DNA of 64,000 nucleotides, from contig NC_041780.1 of NCBI RefSeq assembly GCF_900090045.1, forward strand, positions 390,501-454,500, written 5' to 3'. Source of the stretch: Plasmodium malariae. Its lineage: Eukaryota; Apicomplexa; Aconoidasida; Haemosporida; Plasmodiidae. Under the pieces are notes generated by a model. It was not told where the DNA came from. It worked only from the letters and a program-made list of their open reading frames with translations, and searched no databases. This document shows positions 35,096 through 46,993 of this stretch, in pieces; positions within the stretch are counted from its first letter, which is position 1; each line of letters begins with the position of its first letter. Position numbers and translations under genes: made by a program.

Positions 35096-36767
35096 CTTTT
35101 TTTTAATTTTATGATATAATATTACGTTACCTATGTATTTGTAAAAAAAAAGAAAAAAAAAAAAAACATAAAGCACGCTAAGTTTAAATGAAACAGCATA
35201 TGAGATTTTTTTTTAGAAAAAGTAAAAAAAAAAAAAAAAGATGAAGAAGAACAATGTTAACATTAACAACAACATGTGATATGTATTAATAGGACATGGA
35301 AATTTTTTTTTTTTTTTTTTTAATTTTTAAAGAACATTTTAGATATGCAATGAACAACTTATATTGTAAATTCACAAATGATTCATTTCCAAATAAACAA
35401 AAAAAAAAAGAAAAAAAAGAAAAAATATTTTTTAAGTATAAATAAAAAAATGGACGCTTTATTTTTCGTATTCTTTTTTATACTGTAGAAAAATGAGGTA
35501 AAACTTAATATCTTATATAACTTATTGTTAACCATGTTTTATTTCTTTTCTACTTCAAACTTAATATTTAATAGGACAATTTTTTTTTTAATAGAATTCA
35601 TATTTGTACATATACATATATATATTATATTATATATATACACACACAGTAATAATTATATAAAAAAAAAATTTATAATTTGCTAATTCCTTTTTTTATA
35701 CATTTTCTAATTTTCCTTAATTCATGGAATATTGTGTTTGTCTACTATAGATTTCCGTTAGATATTTTTCGTCCATTTTTTTCAGAGTTTTCTTTAATTT
35801 ATATGTATACATGTTATATCGGTAATTAGGCACACTAATTAATATTCGTATTGTCTATATATAACTATTTATGAAAGCAATTTTATGATTTTACAATTTT
35901 TTGTGAGTTTGAGCATCTTAAATTTTATACGTATGTGTATAGAACATATATATATATATGTATTTTTTTTTTTTAACATAAGGACATATTTTGCAAAAAA
36001 AAAAAAAAAAGTATACATGCTCAGAACATTTTAATCATGTATTTATAACATGATTTAATTAAACATTATTTTACACGTTACTTTTTCTTCTTCGTAATTT
36101 TTTTTGTAGTTATTATTTAATAGAATAACATCTTTTTTAATATTTATCTTTCATAGTAATGATATTAATATTTAATAGACTTGCACGTTTCATTTTTTAG
36201 TAGAATGCTTTTAAGCTGTTTCTCATAACTGCCTTGCATAGATATGATGTATTGAGAAAATCGCTACCCTTAAAATTTTTACACTTTAGACATAAACATA
36301 TATTTTTTTTTTTCCCATTTTTTCTTCATTTTTTTGCCATAATTTAGCATATATTTCGCCTACATTTTACCTACTTCCCTAATATGTTTTGTCTTTTTTT
36401 AAAAGAAATAGCCATCATAGACAAATTTTACTCTGAACAGTTCATAAAAATTTAACTATATAATACTACCAAACGTGGGTACATATATATATGAAAAGTT
36501 TCAACTTTAGTGAAATATTTTCTTCTACATACCAACACAATATCTCAACTCCATCGGTATATTTCATCCACATTCCCCGGATTTAAGCCATATTAATATA
36601 CTTTCAGCGGAAGTACCCAATTTGCGGCTATACTGAAAAGATTACTGCCCTTAGAAGGTATATTTTCCTAGAATAGTGAGAATTAGCCTGACGAGATCAG
36701 AAATTTTGCAAAACGGTGACAGGCCCGCCTAACTCAGTCAGAAAAAAGGAAAAAATAGTAAATCAAA

Positions 36768-38654
36768 ATGCTGTTCTTAAGAAAAGGAAGGAAACTATCC
36801 ACTTACCTTTCCACCGTAACCTTGTTGATAATATTTGCGATATCGAAATGTGACGCTTCTTCAAATGTAGAAAAGAAGGAACAAGATGATGTGCATAAGA
36901 TTATAAGCGAATTGCGTTTTTTAGAAAAAGTAGAAACGATTTTAGAACATAGTAACATGGGTGTATCTGATATTGAGGCAGATGAAAATGCCTATAATCC
37001 AGATAAAGATGCTCCAAAGGAAGAAATGGAAAAATTAATATTGAAAGAGACTGAAGTTGATGGAAGCAATAATTTACGAAAGAGTAAAATACCGGAAAAA
37101 GAGTTAATTAAGAAAAAGAAAAATTTACGTCTAATAGTTAGTGAAAATCATTCAACTAGTCCTTCCTTTTTTGAAGAATCACTTTTAGAAGAAGAAGTAG
37201 TATCTTTCCTACAGAGTAAAGGGAAATTATCAAATTTAAAAAATATAAAATCTTTAATTATAGACTTAAATAATGACACATCTGATGAGGAATTAGAAAA
37301 GTATATAAAAAAGTTGGAAGAGAAGGGGGCTCATGTAGAATCAGATAAATTAGTAGGAGCAGATGATATCGATTTAAAATATATTAAAGATGCAGTAAGA
37401 AAAGGAAAAAAGTTCATTAATTTTAAAAAGCACAACAATAATAATATGTTAGAAGTAGAAAATAAAATAGAGAATTACTATGATGATATGCCTGAAATCA
37501 TTAATAGTTATTCGGATGCTCAAAAAGGAAATGTGCTAAAAGTAGGTGAATCACCTTCATTCGCATCATCCACATCATCCTCATCATCGTCCTATAAATT
37601 CAATGATGAATTTAGAAATCTTCAATGGGGTTTAGATTTAGCTCGATTAGATGAAACACAAGAATTAATTAATAAGAATAGAACAAGAGAAACTAAAATA
37701 TGTGTAATAGATAGTGGTATAGATTATAATCATCCAGATTTGAAAAAAAATATTGACATAAATTTAACTGAATTATATGGTAAAGCAGGTGTAGATGATG
37801 ATAACAATGGAATTGTTGATGATATTTTTGGAGCTAATTTTGTAAATAAAACTGGAGATCCTATGGATGATAATTATCATGGTACACATGTTACAGGTAT
37901 TATATCAGCTGTAGGAAATAATGGAATAGGTATAGTAGGTGTAGATGATAATTCTAAAATAATAGTATGTAAAGCTTTAGATCATCATAAATTAGGTAGG
38001 TTAGCAGATATGTTTAAATGTATTGACTACTGTATTAGTAGAAAAGCTGATATGATTAATGGTAGTTTTTCATTTGATGAATATAGTGGTATTTTTAATT
38101 CTTCCGTTGAATACCTTAGATCTTTAGGTATATTATTTTTTGTTTCTGCTAGTAATTGTACACATGAAAAATCATCCAAACCTGATATAGCCAAATGTGA
38201 TTTATCTGTTAATAATAGATACCCCCCTGTACTATCAACAATGTATGATAATGTTATTGCTGTAGCTAACTTAAAAAGAGATTTAAATGATAATTATTCT
38301 TTATCTGAAAACTCTTTTTATAGTAATATTTACTGTCAAGTTGCAGCACCTGGAACTAATATTTATTCTACTGCTCCATCTAATACTTATAGAAAATTAA
38401 ACGGTACATCTATGGCTTCTCCTCATGTTGCTGCCATTGCTTCACTCATTTATTCAATTAATCCTAACTTATCTTATAGACAAATTGTAGATATATTGAA
38501 AAGTTCTGTTAAGAAACTTCCTTCTGTTAAGTCAAAAGTTGCATGGGGTGGTTACATTGATATCTATGAGGCGGTCGTAGCTGCTATCAATTCTAAAACC
38601 CACTATATCAAATCGCAGTCCTGGTTTAGCTGGAAGAAGAACAAAAGGGGCTAG
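36768..38654 (+). CDS. SUB1: Subtilisin-like protease 1 (SUB1), egress protease
   Basis: Single exon, 628 residues. A hydrophobic signal (about 12-27) and an I9-type prodomain (about 90-199) with LRLIVSENH and FFEESLL precede the S8 catalytic domain (about 285-610). Active site: D315 (VIDSGID), H371 (YHGTHV), oxyanion N463 (SASNC) and S548 (GTSMASPH). Spacing D-to-H (56) and H-to-N (92) equals that of the P. falciparum enzyme as I recall it. The predicted autoprocessing site is LVGAD199/D200, which fits the SUB1 rule (aliphatic P4, small P2). SUB1 is stored in exonemes and released into the parasitophorous vacuole, where it cleaves SERA and MSP proteins to trigger egress of merozoites and liver schizonts. 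First of four co-oriented subtilisin-related genes. Confidence 0.97.
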   Translation: MLFLRKGRKLSTYLSTVTLLIIFAISKCDASSNVEKKEQDDVHKIISELRFLEKVETILEHSNMGVSDIEADENAYNPDKDAPKEEMEKLILKETEVDGSNNLRKSKIPEKELIKKKKNLRLIVSENHSTSPSFFEESLLEEEVVSFLQSKGKLSNLKNIKSLIIDLNNDTSDEELEKYIKKLEEKGAHVESDKLVGADDIDLKYIKDAVRKGKKFINFKKHNNNNMLEVENKIENYYDDMPEIINSYSDAQKGNVLKVGESPSFASSTSSSSSSYKFNDEFRNLQWGLDLARLDETQELINKNRTRETKICVIDSGIDYNHPDLKKNIDINLTELYGKAGVDDDNNGIVDDIFGANFVNKTGDPMDDNYHGTHVTGIISAVGNNGIGIVGVDDNSKIIVCKALDHHKLGRLADMFKCIDYCISRKADMINGSFSFDEYSGIFNSSVEYLRSLGILFFVSASNCTHEKSSKPDIAKCDLSVNNRYPPVLSTMYDNVIAVANLKRDLNDNYSLSENSFYSNIYCQVAAPGTNIYSTAPSNTYRKLNGTSMASPHVAAIASLIYSINPNLSYRQIVDILKSSVKKLPSVKSKVAWGGYIDIYEAVVAAINSKTHYIKSQSWFSWKKNKRG

Positions 38655-38770
38655 TCAACATGTGCAGATAAGCATAATGGACAAAGGTGCAAAAAGCTTC
38701 AATTCTTGCACAATGGTTATGCATTCATCGACTTAGTGTGCTGCATGGAACTAAAGAGCTAACAGTTGTT

Positions 38771-38863
38771 TGGTTTGCGGCGGTTTGGTTTGCGGCGGCT
38801 TGGTTTGCGGCGGCTTGGTTTGCGGCGGCTTGGTTTGCGGTGGTTTGGCTTGCGGCGATTTGG
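38771..38863. repeat. GC-rich 15-bp minisatellite downstream of SUB1
   Basis: Six copies of TGGTTTGCGGCGGCT (variants end GGTGGTT or GGCGATT), over 55% GC in a genome stretch otherwise around 20%. Starts 117 bp after the SUB1 stop. Open as WFAAA on + and RKPSR on -. Confidence 0.92.
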
Positions 38864-39341
38864 TGCTAACATTCTATGTGCTACACAATGCGAGAATGAT
38901 TTGCTAAGGGCGTACATACATGCGCAATACATGCATGCATACGTACCTCTTCCCCATTTTGAATACCCCAACTTATGCACATAATTTTTTTTTATAATAC
39001 ACATTACACAATGTTGTTTGATGTAGTAAAGTTTCTTCCTCTCTTTTGAGGTTTACTCATTTGCTGCCATGTTCAATATTCGTCGCTTAAAATTTTTTTT
39101 TACATTTTGTACATGTACATATGCACCTGTACATCTGCATAAATACTTATATACATTATACTAATTTAACCATTTTAAAATAACTTGTATATAACATCAT
39201 CTACTATTTCCGATAAACAAGAGAAGGAAAATAATTCTTTTTCATTTTTTTTTAAATAATACCCCCCTTAATTTTTTTTTTCTTTTTAAAGATATATATA
39301 TATATATTAGTCCTACATATAAATTGAAATTCGGAAATTAT

Positions 39342-39458
39342 ATGAACAACCAATCCTCCTTTTGTGGAGGTACAACTGCTTCTACTTTTCGCTCCATTTG
39401 TGTAACTCGCACTTTTATTAATCAAAATGAGACTCATTTATTTCGTTATCCTTACTAA
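39342..39458 (+). other. Small open island, 38 codons
   Basis: ATG (39342) to TAA (39458) with high codon diversity (Cys, Gly, Thr, Arg, His, Pro) and around 40% GC against about 15% in the flanks. Could be a small peptide, a noncoding exon of a neighbour's UTR, or a structured RNA. No homologue recognised. Confidence 0.25.
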
Positions 39459-39605
39459 ATCGGAATAAATAGAAAGGGGATCATAAATAGATGAACACTA
39501 AGCAGTGCAATAAAGGAACTAGTTAATAAGGCACATTTATGCACACAGATTTGCGTTCGTAAAAATAATCGCACTCGTTCCATTGTACTAGCATAGGTAT
39601 GAGAA

Positions 39606-39648
<43 letters not shown>

Positions 39649-40537
39649 GTATGCATGTATGTATGAATGTTTGTAAGTATTTGTGTACGTGTGCACGAAT
39701 CAGAAAGTCTTGCAAAACAGTTTTGCATTTTTTTTAAAATGTACAAACAATGCTTTATCTTTTCCCTCCAATAAACCTTATAATTACTTGAGTCCTTCAT
39801 GACTCATGCTCGAGTAACATTTAATTTGGGTAAACTGTAGAAGTAATTTTCCTCAATTTCATTTCTCCCAAATAAACAAAAAAATAAGTATGTTTTTGCT
39901 AAAAATATATAATGAAAAGGGAAAAAAAAAAAAATTCAATAAAAAAAATCGTGGCAAAGAAATATTTACTCAAATTGTGTACTGGTGCTCACAACAGAAC
40001 GTCAATTTTCCTGCTTATTTTTGGAAAATTTTCAACACATGTGTGTAAAAAGAGGGACGTGAGAACGTTGTATTAGTCCCTTTTGATAGCTTTCCTTGTT
40101 ATTTCGTTTGACTTATTGTACCATTTACGCCATAATTTTTTAATTCCCAAATTTTTAACTTCGTAAATTTTTAACTGCACAAATTTTCCTCCTTAAATTT
40201 ATCTCTTACATCTTTTATCCTCATTATTACTGTTATTGTTATTTTTATTATTTATTTTTTTTTTTTTATTTATTTTTTTATTTATTTTTTTCTATAAAAT
40301 TGTGCATTTTGAAAAACCGCGGATTTTAGCTTTATTAAAAAAAAAAAAAAAATGGAATTCCATGTGGGTAACTCCTCCCAGTGTTATACTTCGAAATTTA
40401 AAATGAAAACTTTGATGCAATTTGAAACATTAAAAATATAACATTAACTTGTAAGAAAAAATTTCACGCACACATTTATTTATTTTCTATAACAAAAGAG
40501 CGTAGTTATAATAGCCTAGAAAGTATTACTTCTTAGC

Positions 40538-41002
40538 ATGAATTCCTTTGTATATAATTTAGTTTTATTTTTTTTGAGTTTTGTTTTTTATATGAATTTT
40601 TCTGGGGGAGATTTAACACCTATTGAACCACCCAATAGTATATTTTCCACTGAACATCGAAGGTGGCAAAATGAAAGAAACAATAAAGATTGTAACAATG
40701 AGCTTCTGTTAAAAGTAATTAAAAACGAAATGAGTTATAAACAGTTACCTTCGAAAATTTTATTGATGACTTCTAAGATTTATAATATAAAAAATCTCTT
40801 TGATGAATTTTCGAAGGATAAAAAAATTTCAAAAATTCTTCAGGAATGTGGAAGTTACACATATTTGAAAAATCTGAATACGGTCATATTTACAATTCAT
40901 GAAAATGCGGACGAAACATACATGCCGAGCTTTTTACAACTCCTTATAAACAATGATGTGTGCATAGAGTTCGATCAGAGTGTGGAAGCTGTAGGTGAAT
41001 AA
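40538..41002 (+). CDS. SUB1-ProM: SUB1-ProM, stand-alone subtilisin propeptide-like protein
   Basis: Single exon, 154 residues: signal peptide (about 5-22) followed by one small domain. Its residues about 98-150 (ISKILQECG..., LKNLNTVIF, ENADE, CIEFD) align directly with the SUB1 prodomain in this window (VVSFLQSKG, LKNIKSLII, DTSDEE, HVESD) with the same spacing; there is no protease domain after it. Prodomains of this fold inhibit and fold their cognate protease, so a secreted in-trans inhibitor or chaperone of SUB1-type enzymes is the obvious idea; this is inference. The C terminus lacks the SUB1 processing sequence and ends FDQSVEAVGE. It sits between SUB1 and PIMMS2 on the same strand, as in P. 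falciparum by recall. Probably arose by duplication of a neighbouring subtilisin gene with loss of the catalytic part. Confidence 0.85.
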   Translation: MNSFVYNLVLFFLSFVFYMNFSGGDLTPIEPPNSIFSTEHRRWQNERNNKDCNNELLLKVIKNEMSYKQLPSKILLMTSKIYNIKNLFDEFSKDKKISKILQECGSYTYLKNLNTVIFTIHENADETYMPSFLQLLINNDVCIEFDQSVEAVGE

Positions 41003-41861
41003 CAAGGAAGTACAAAGAGAAGGAAAAAAAGAAAAAAAAATAAGACAAATACAACTACGAGGTAAATATTAATTATATACCGTAAATTGAAGATAAGAGA
41101 AAATTACGTTCGCACGATTTTTATTATAAATAGCGGACCATACAAGTGAATAATTAAGAAGGGAAAGAGAAGCTTTTGCTGAATAACATTTTATTAAAAT
41201 AATAAAATAAAAAAAGTCGTTTAAAGAATTTCAGGTTATTATTCTGTGGTAGTCATGCACTCATCAATAAGGCATATGGGGCCGATAATAGATTAACCCA
41301 GTCATTTAGAGTGGGAGAATATTTTCCTTATAACGCCTTATGTTGTGGGAACATATCATTAGATATACGCGCATATACATACATATATATGTATATATAT
41401 ACATACATTCACTTGTGCAAAATGTATGTTGCATGCCCTTCGTGGTTCATCGCGTTTTGAACAAATTATAAGCTGTTATAGTAACTCTTCATGTATATAT
41501 ATATACACATGTATGTGTGCCTTTTTAAATATGTTAAGAATAAAGCCATTTTTTTCTTCTATTTTTTAGGCAAAAAAAAAAAAAAATAATATAAAATAAA
41601 AAACTACTGCTACTACTGCAACTGTTAATTTTGCCCAGATTTTATTTTAAAACGAAACATTCCTTTTCCAGTAGATACAATGCATTTTCGTCAAATAAGT
41701 TTTTATATGGCAAACATTCACTGCTGTATAATGCGTAAAGTCGTTGTATTAGTAAACGCTATAATTTATTTCTCATTCGGTGGTTATATTTATTTCTTAA
41801 ATTAAATGATAAATTGAAAAGTTATTCTTATTTTTTATTTTTTTTTTTTTTATGACTAAAT

Positions 41862-41987
41862 ATGGTACAAATGGAAAATAAGAAATTTTGGAATTGGAAC
41901 TACAAAATGGGGGATGGACAAATTGCAATATTTGTCCATGCGCCTTTAACTGCTTCAACGGGCTGCCTATATGCCAGTGAACATATA

Positions 41988-41993
<6 letters not shown>
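41862..41993 (+). other. Small open island running into a TA microsatellite
   Basis: From ATG 41862 about 44 codons of varied composition (NKKFWNWNYKMGDG, then HAPLTASTGCLYASEH) run into the TA repeat, which would encode alternating Ile-Tyr up to a stop at 42056. The non-repeat part looks coding-like, but nothing is recognised. Confidence 0.25.
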
Positions 41994-42047
<54 letters not shown>

Positions 42048-42066
42048 ATGATATGATATGATATGA
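41994..42066. repeat. TA microsatellite plus GATAT pentamers
   Basis: About 25 AT dinucleotides followed by five ATATG/GATAT pentamers. Typical polymorphic Plasmodium microsatellite. Confidence 0.95.
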
Positions 42067-42948
42067 TAAAAAGAAACATTAGCTGTTTTTCCAAATGTAT
42101 ATGGTGTCTTATGAAAAATTCAATTTAAATTTCTTCAAACGTATGATAAAGTTACCCGAATATTGTTGAAAGCGGCTGCATATTTTTTTGATGTCTACTT
42201 TTCCTTCTTTCGTAAAATTATCATTCTTTAACATTAATGGTCTCAAAAATTAAATCGTCAAATAGTAATTTTTATGGACCTAAGTAAATTAGCGTAAAAA
42301 AAGTGGAACTGTATTTTCGTCAAGAAGAATGAATTTTTTGCATAACGTTTAAATGAAAAACGTTTTGGGATATTTATAACTTCTTACTTTCTTGGCTACT
42401 TAGTTTCTTTGCTTATCTTTTTAGCTTCGTGTCTTGTTAGCTTCTTATCGTCTTATCATCTTATCCTCTTATCTTCTTGGCTATTTTTTTTTTTTTTTTT
42501 TTTTTTTGCAAATTTCTGTTCAGAAAATATGTACAAAAAAGAAAAAAAAAAAAAAATAGCTGGCTAGACAACATTTCTTAGAAAAAACGTCTCCATTGAG
42601 GAGAACACTTCTGTTTTCAAAATGACGTAAAATTTGGACAATATCAATTAATAACTTACAAGTTGAGGTTATTTTTGATTTAAATGTACTTTGGTATATC
42701 GTTTCATTTTTGATCTTCCCGTGTATGTATCATTAAAGTAGGACAGGAAAAATATGACTGTTCATAATTTTTTTTTTTTTTTCCACCTTTTCTGCTAGGT
42801 TTATATTGAATTTTTTTTTATTATTTAAAGTATCATATATATTAATATAATAGGAGTATAACCTGTTAACATGCTATTTTCTTGTTAAGCTAATATACTT
42901 CAATTTTTAAAAACGCGGTACATACAATTTTTTCTTTTGTTCTTAAGA

Positions 42949-45359
42949 ATGCCCCTACTAAATCAAAAACTGGTGTATGCAGTGGTTGTAATACTTTTTT
43001 ATAATCTCGTTGCATTTCTACTTCTTAATGAGGCATTTCATTTTACATACAAAATATATGCGCAACAACATGTGAATCAAAGTGTTCGAAATGAATACTT
43101 GGGTGATACCCTTTCCAATAAGCTATACAATTACAGTGGTAGAAGTCTTTCTATCCCACGTTTTGTTCAAATAAAATTCAAAAATAATGAGGATAGAAAA
43201 GATAAGGAAAAGAAAAATGAAGAGTATCTAAGTGAGGACTACCCTATTGAAAGATGCGAATACGAGAACGGTAGCAAACAAGGAGATGAAAATATTTTTA
43301 GCAAATTTTACAGATCTATAAAAAGCTTTTTTGGAATTACGTCATCCAGTAAAAAACGATGCATGCATTATGAATATTTGAAACATTTCAACGAAAATAT
43401 TTCCTATATGATGGAAAATCATGTATCAATTGAAAGCACGTCTGTCTGCTTAGTTGGCACAGGAATTGATATCAACGACAGCTTAATAAAGCACTTTTTG
43501 AAAAAACGTAGCAGCAGTGGCATTAGTAAGAATGATGGTAATTCGATCAACCGTTATAGCGACAATAATGGCTATGAATTTTCTTATGCCAAGTTCAACA
43601 GTGCAGAGAAGGAAGACACACCCTACTATGGTATTAACACTGAAAAGTGCAATACAAAAAATTATTCGAATTGTGAGTCGACAGACTTAGAGGATATAAA
43701 TAATCATGGATCATATATTGCAAATACAATAATACAAGCAGATTTACTAAAAAAAAAAGGAGTATTTAAAAAGAATGTCGACATTGTGATATGTAAAGCG
43801 TTTGGTGAGAAGGGAAAAAATAATTCTCCTTTAGTACCACTTATTAAGTGCTTAGAATATTGTAAAATGAGAAGAGTTAAAATTATTCACATCAGTTACA
43901 ATATATATGATGTAAATGATAAATTAATGGAAATTATGGAAGAGTTAAAAGAATTACAAATTATAGTAGTGGTTCCGTCACAACAGGTCTATAGTAAGAG
44001 TAAAAAGCAAAGAGAGGGGGAAAATCATCCAGATGAGCATACTATGGGATATTTATTCCCTTCTTCACTCTCCGATAAATTTGAAAATGTTTTTTCCATT
44101 GGATCATTACTGCACTACTGGGAAGGGAGAAGCAGCAGTGTAAGTAGTAATCTGTTAGGAATGATGAAATTATTGAATAGAGGTAATGAAAGAGAGTCGT
44201 ATTACACAGAAAAAAATACGACTCTATTTAATTTTTTCTATAAAAAGGAGAGTATTATGGGAAAAGGCAGTCGAAATATGTCAGATGAATACAACTATGC
44301 ATCATCATCTTTTGTAAATACATTGGTAACTATGCTAAATATCAACCCTCGATTGACAATGAAAAGGATAAAAAATATTTTAAAAAATTCTATTCTTAAA
44401 AAAAAAAAACTAAAGGGGTTATGCAAGTGGGGAGGGGTTCTTAATCTAGTGAAAGTGTTTAGCTATTCTTTAAAGGAGAGAAAAAAAATTTATAAATTAT
44501 TTTACCAAGAATTAGATAATAAGAAAGATGAAAAGAAAACAGCTCACAATGATCAGGAGAATTTTCCACAAAACAGGATCTCCTCTGGAGAGAAACGCAA
44601 TAACGATGAGCATTACCACCTTAAGAGGGATTATGACAAAGATGATGATTATGAGAACCCCTCCACTTACAATAATGATGTTATTTATGACAGCCCTACC
44701 ATTGATAATAAGGGTATAATCTTTGTTGATTATGCAAAAAAAGAAGATCCCACAACACATGAAGAAGAGCAAAAAGATCAACTAAAAGGTGAGTACTATA
44801 GCGACAATGAGTTGTTGATAAGAAATGATAAAAATAGCATAGTTCGAAATTATTCTGAACATTCAGGTGAAAGTAGTGTAAATAAGGGGTACCAAGTGAG
44901 AGGCGACATACAAAATCAGTACTATATTCCATATTTGAACAAAATGAAGCACAAATTTAGGGACGAACAAGTTGAGCTGACGAATGTTCCTAGTAGTAGT
45001 AGTAGAATCATAAGCGACATGAGAGGCAGAAAATGCAAAGGCGATGCAGCATGTAACATGAATGAGGATATTAGCAATTCCACCAATGTAAGTTACCCGT
45101 TGGACAATGCCGAGAGAGGAGAAAACATGTCTAGTGAAACACATTCCAACCATTTTAATGTTTCTTTTATGCAGTTGCCATCATATAATGAGGATGAACT
45201 ACCAAGATATAACGATCATTTACAGGGGTCTAATCACCCCACTCAGAGACGAATGCCCACTGGTAACAGTGTAAAGAGGTTTAAACAAAAGAAACATATA
45301 TATAATACAGCGGAAGAAGAAGAACAGCAACAGCAAGAATTACAACTACAACAACAACT

Positions 45360-45390
<31 letters not shown>

Positions 45391-46344
45391 CTACAACAAC
45401 CACTACTACAACTGCAACAGGACGACAGTTTGTTTTCCCCTCCGTCGACTATTTCACCTGTACACAACCTTGACTATTATGAAAATAAGGAAAAGGGGAA
45501 TTCATTCTATAAGAATGAAATGGATGAAGATACAACTGATTATGATGTTAGTAATGATTGGGAAAAGAATTATAAAAGTAGAGGGGGGAAAAATTTTACC
45601 CATTTTTCTTTGCCATCTAAACAAATTAGCAAAAACTTTTTAGAAAAAGATCTTATAAAGGTAAAAGAGTATGATAAACCTAATAGTAAAATATATCATA
45701 CAAATAGATTTGAACAAAGTACAGATAACTCATTATTATATCATGACGATGTAGATGATGTATATACGTCAACTGCGCCATATGACATGCATATAGGGGA
45801 GCAGCTGGATAAGATCAGGCGCAGACGGAGGAGCTTACTGATTGGTGAAGGAATAGATAACACCTCCAGAGACCTCTATGGGTTTCCCCCAAATGGGGAG
45901 GGTAAAAAAAGAGAAGGTAAAAAGAGGCGGATGGACAAGCGACACAGAAGTAAAGTACAGAAAAATAATTTGCAGAAGATGGGAAATAGGAAAAACGGCA
46001 AGATGAAACGTATGGAAGGAAATTTACAAAAGGGAAAAGGTAAAAGCGCAAGAAGGAGTAAAATCAGTAGATATAGAGAAAGAGGCAAAAGCGGAATAAG
46101 AGATAGACGAGGAAGAGGAGAACAGGAACTAAGTCAAAGATCAAAACGTTGGAGAAGGCCTTCTAACCGTACAATAGTTAATAGTAGGTTAGGTAGAAGG
46201 ATAAGGAAGGAAAGTAAGTATATCCCAGATGACAATATTAAAATAAGATATAACACAGTGAACGAGAATATATATAAAAGAGAGAAGTCATCAGAGAGGT
46301 ATTTTCCAAAGCCCAAACAAACAATGACACCAAGGAGGCGGTAG
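42949..46344 (+). CDS. PIMMS2: PIMMS2, subtilisin-like pseudoprotease
   Basis: Single exon, 1131 residues from ATG 42949; the frame is open four codons upstream without an ATG. A hydrophobic segment (about 9-32) serves as signal or anchor. A divergent S8 fold spans about 160-515 and keeps the framework (CLVGTGIDI, NNHGSYIANT, IVICKAF, CKWGG), but the active site is degraded relative to SUB1/SUB3 in this window: Asp to G170, His kept as H253, oxyanion Asn to Q345, Ser to N449. The H-to-N spacing (92) equals SUB1. No prodomain is evident. After 515 comes a long polar region with a poly-Q tract (45325-45420) and a strongly basic Arg/Lys tail (about 960-1131). In P. berghei PIMMS2 is an ookinete surface protein needed for midgut invasion; orthology here is by position and fold. 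It is unlikely to be a protease. Confidence 0.85.
45325..45420 (+). repeat. CAA repeat (poly-Q) in PIMMS2
   Basis: Near-continuous CAA/CAG with CTA/TTA interruptions encodes about 25 Gln with scattered Leu. Confidence 0.92.
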
Positions 46345-46477
46345 CACAGGGGCATATAAATGTATGCATATATATATATATATTATGGGCTAAAATAAAG
46401 GAAAAAGGGGCAAAGTTGCCCGAAGAACTACGAGAATTTTTCACTCCTCGGCAATTTGCAAAAAAAAAAAAAAAATA

Positions 46478-46512
<35 letters not shown>

Positions 46513-46937
46513 TGATTGATAGGTAGACCCCTTTTAATTCCTCCAAATTTACGGTTCATTAAATCATCGAAGTATACTCATTTAAAACTCATTTTATTTT
46601 TTCTAAATTTAAGAGTAAATACGTAATTTTTTTTTTTTTTTTTTGAATGTTTGGAACTCTGACGATACAGACTTTACTCTATTTTACTATAATTGAACTA
46701 CACGTCGTAACAATTACACTTGGGGCACGGGAAAGTCTCCAAAAGGATTTTACGCATTTCTAATTAATCGATATAATAATTATGTTTTAAAATATGGGTG
46801 AGTAAATTACAAAGGTAAACTATATATGAAGTGTCGTTTACGTGACATGTTAATGCAAAGGTTGTTAATTTTTTTTTTTTTTTTCCGTTTCCTTTGTTTT
46901 GACTCCGTTGTGTAATAACTAATTAGTATACATATAC

Positions 46938-46938
<1 letters not shown>

Positions 46939-46990
<52 letters not shown>
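46939..46990. repeat. TA microsatellite
   Basis: About 26 uninterrupted AT dinucleotides in the PIMMS2/SUB3 intergenic region. Confidence 0.95.

Positions 46991-46993
<3 letters not shown>

Larger units (their letters stand above)
31007..36767. other. Long divergent intergenic region CAF40 / SUB1
   Basis: 5.8 kb of mostly extremely AT-rich DNA between two divergent genes. It holds many A or T homopolymers, a CATACATATAATATA repeat (31625-31695), a GAAAAACGGTAAAAAG repeat (31995-32105), a 22-bp ACACACAAAAACAAATACTT array (34060-34320) and a TTCATTCGTTCTTTTT array (34925-35095). Weak coding-like islands are at 32419-32622 and 32956-33306 (+). From about 36560 the sequence becomes more balanced and probably is the SUB1 promoter/5' UTR. 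Confidence 0.6.
38655..40537. other. Intergenic region SUB1 / SUB1-ProM
   Basis: Contains a GC-rich 15-bp array (38771-38863), TA runs (39294-39307, 39617-39644), an unusual 39-codon open island (39342-39458), and T/A tracts. SUB1 3' UTR and SUB1-ProM promoter must both be here. Confidence 0.6.
41003..42948. other. Intergenic region SUB1-ProM / PIMMS2
   Basis: Contains A/T tracts, a TA microsatellite (41994-42044) followed by five GATAT pentamers, a repeat of TTATC/TTCTTA units (42425-42480) and a coding-like island with an ATG at 41862. A less AT-rich patch at 41240-41340 has no clear frame. Confidence 0.6.

Noticed and set aside
42937..42948. Extended PIMMS2 start
   Set aside because: The frame is open but begins with TTG; first ATG is 42949.
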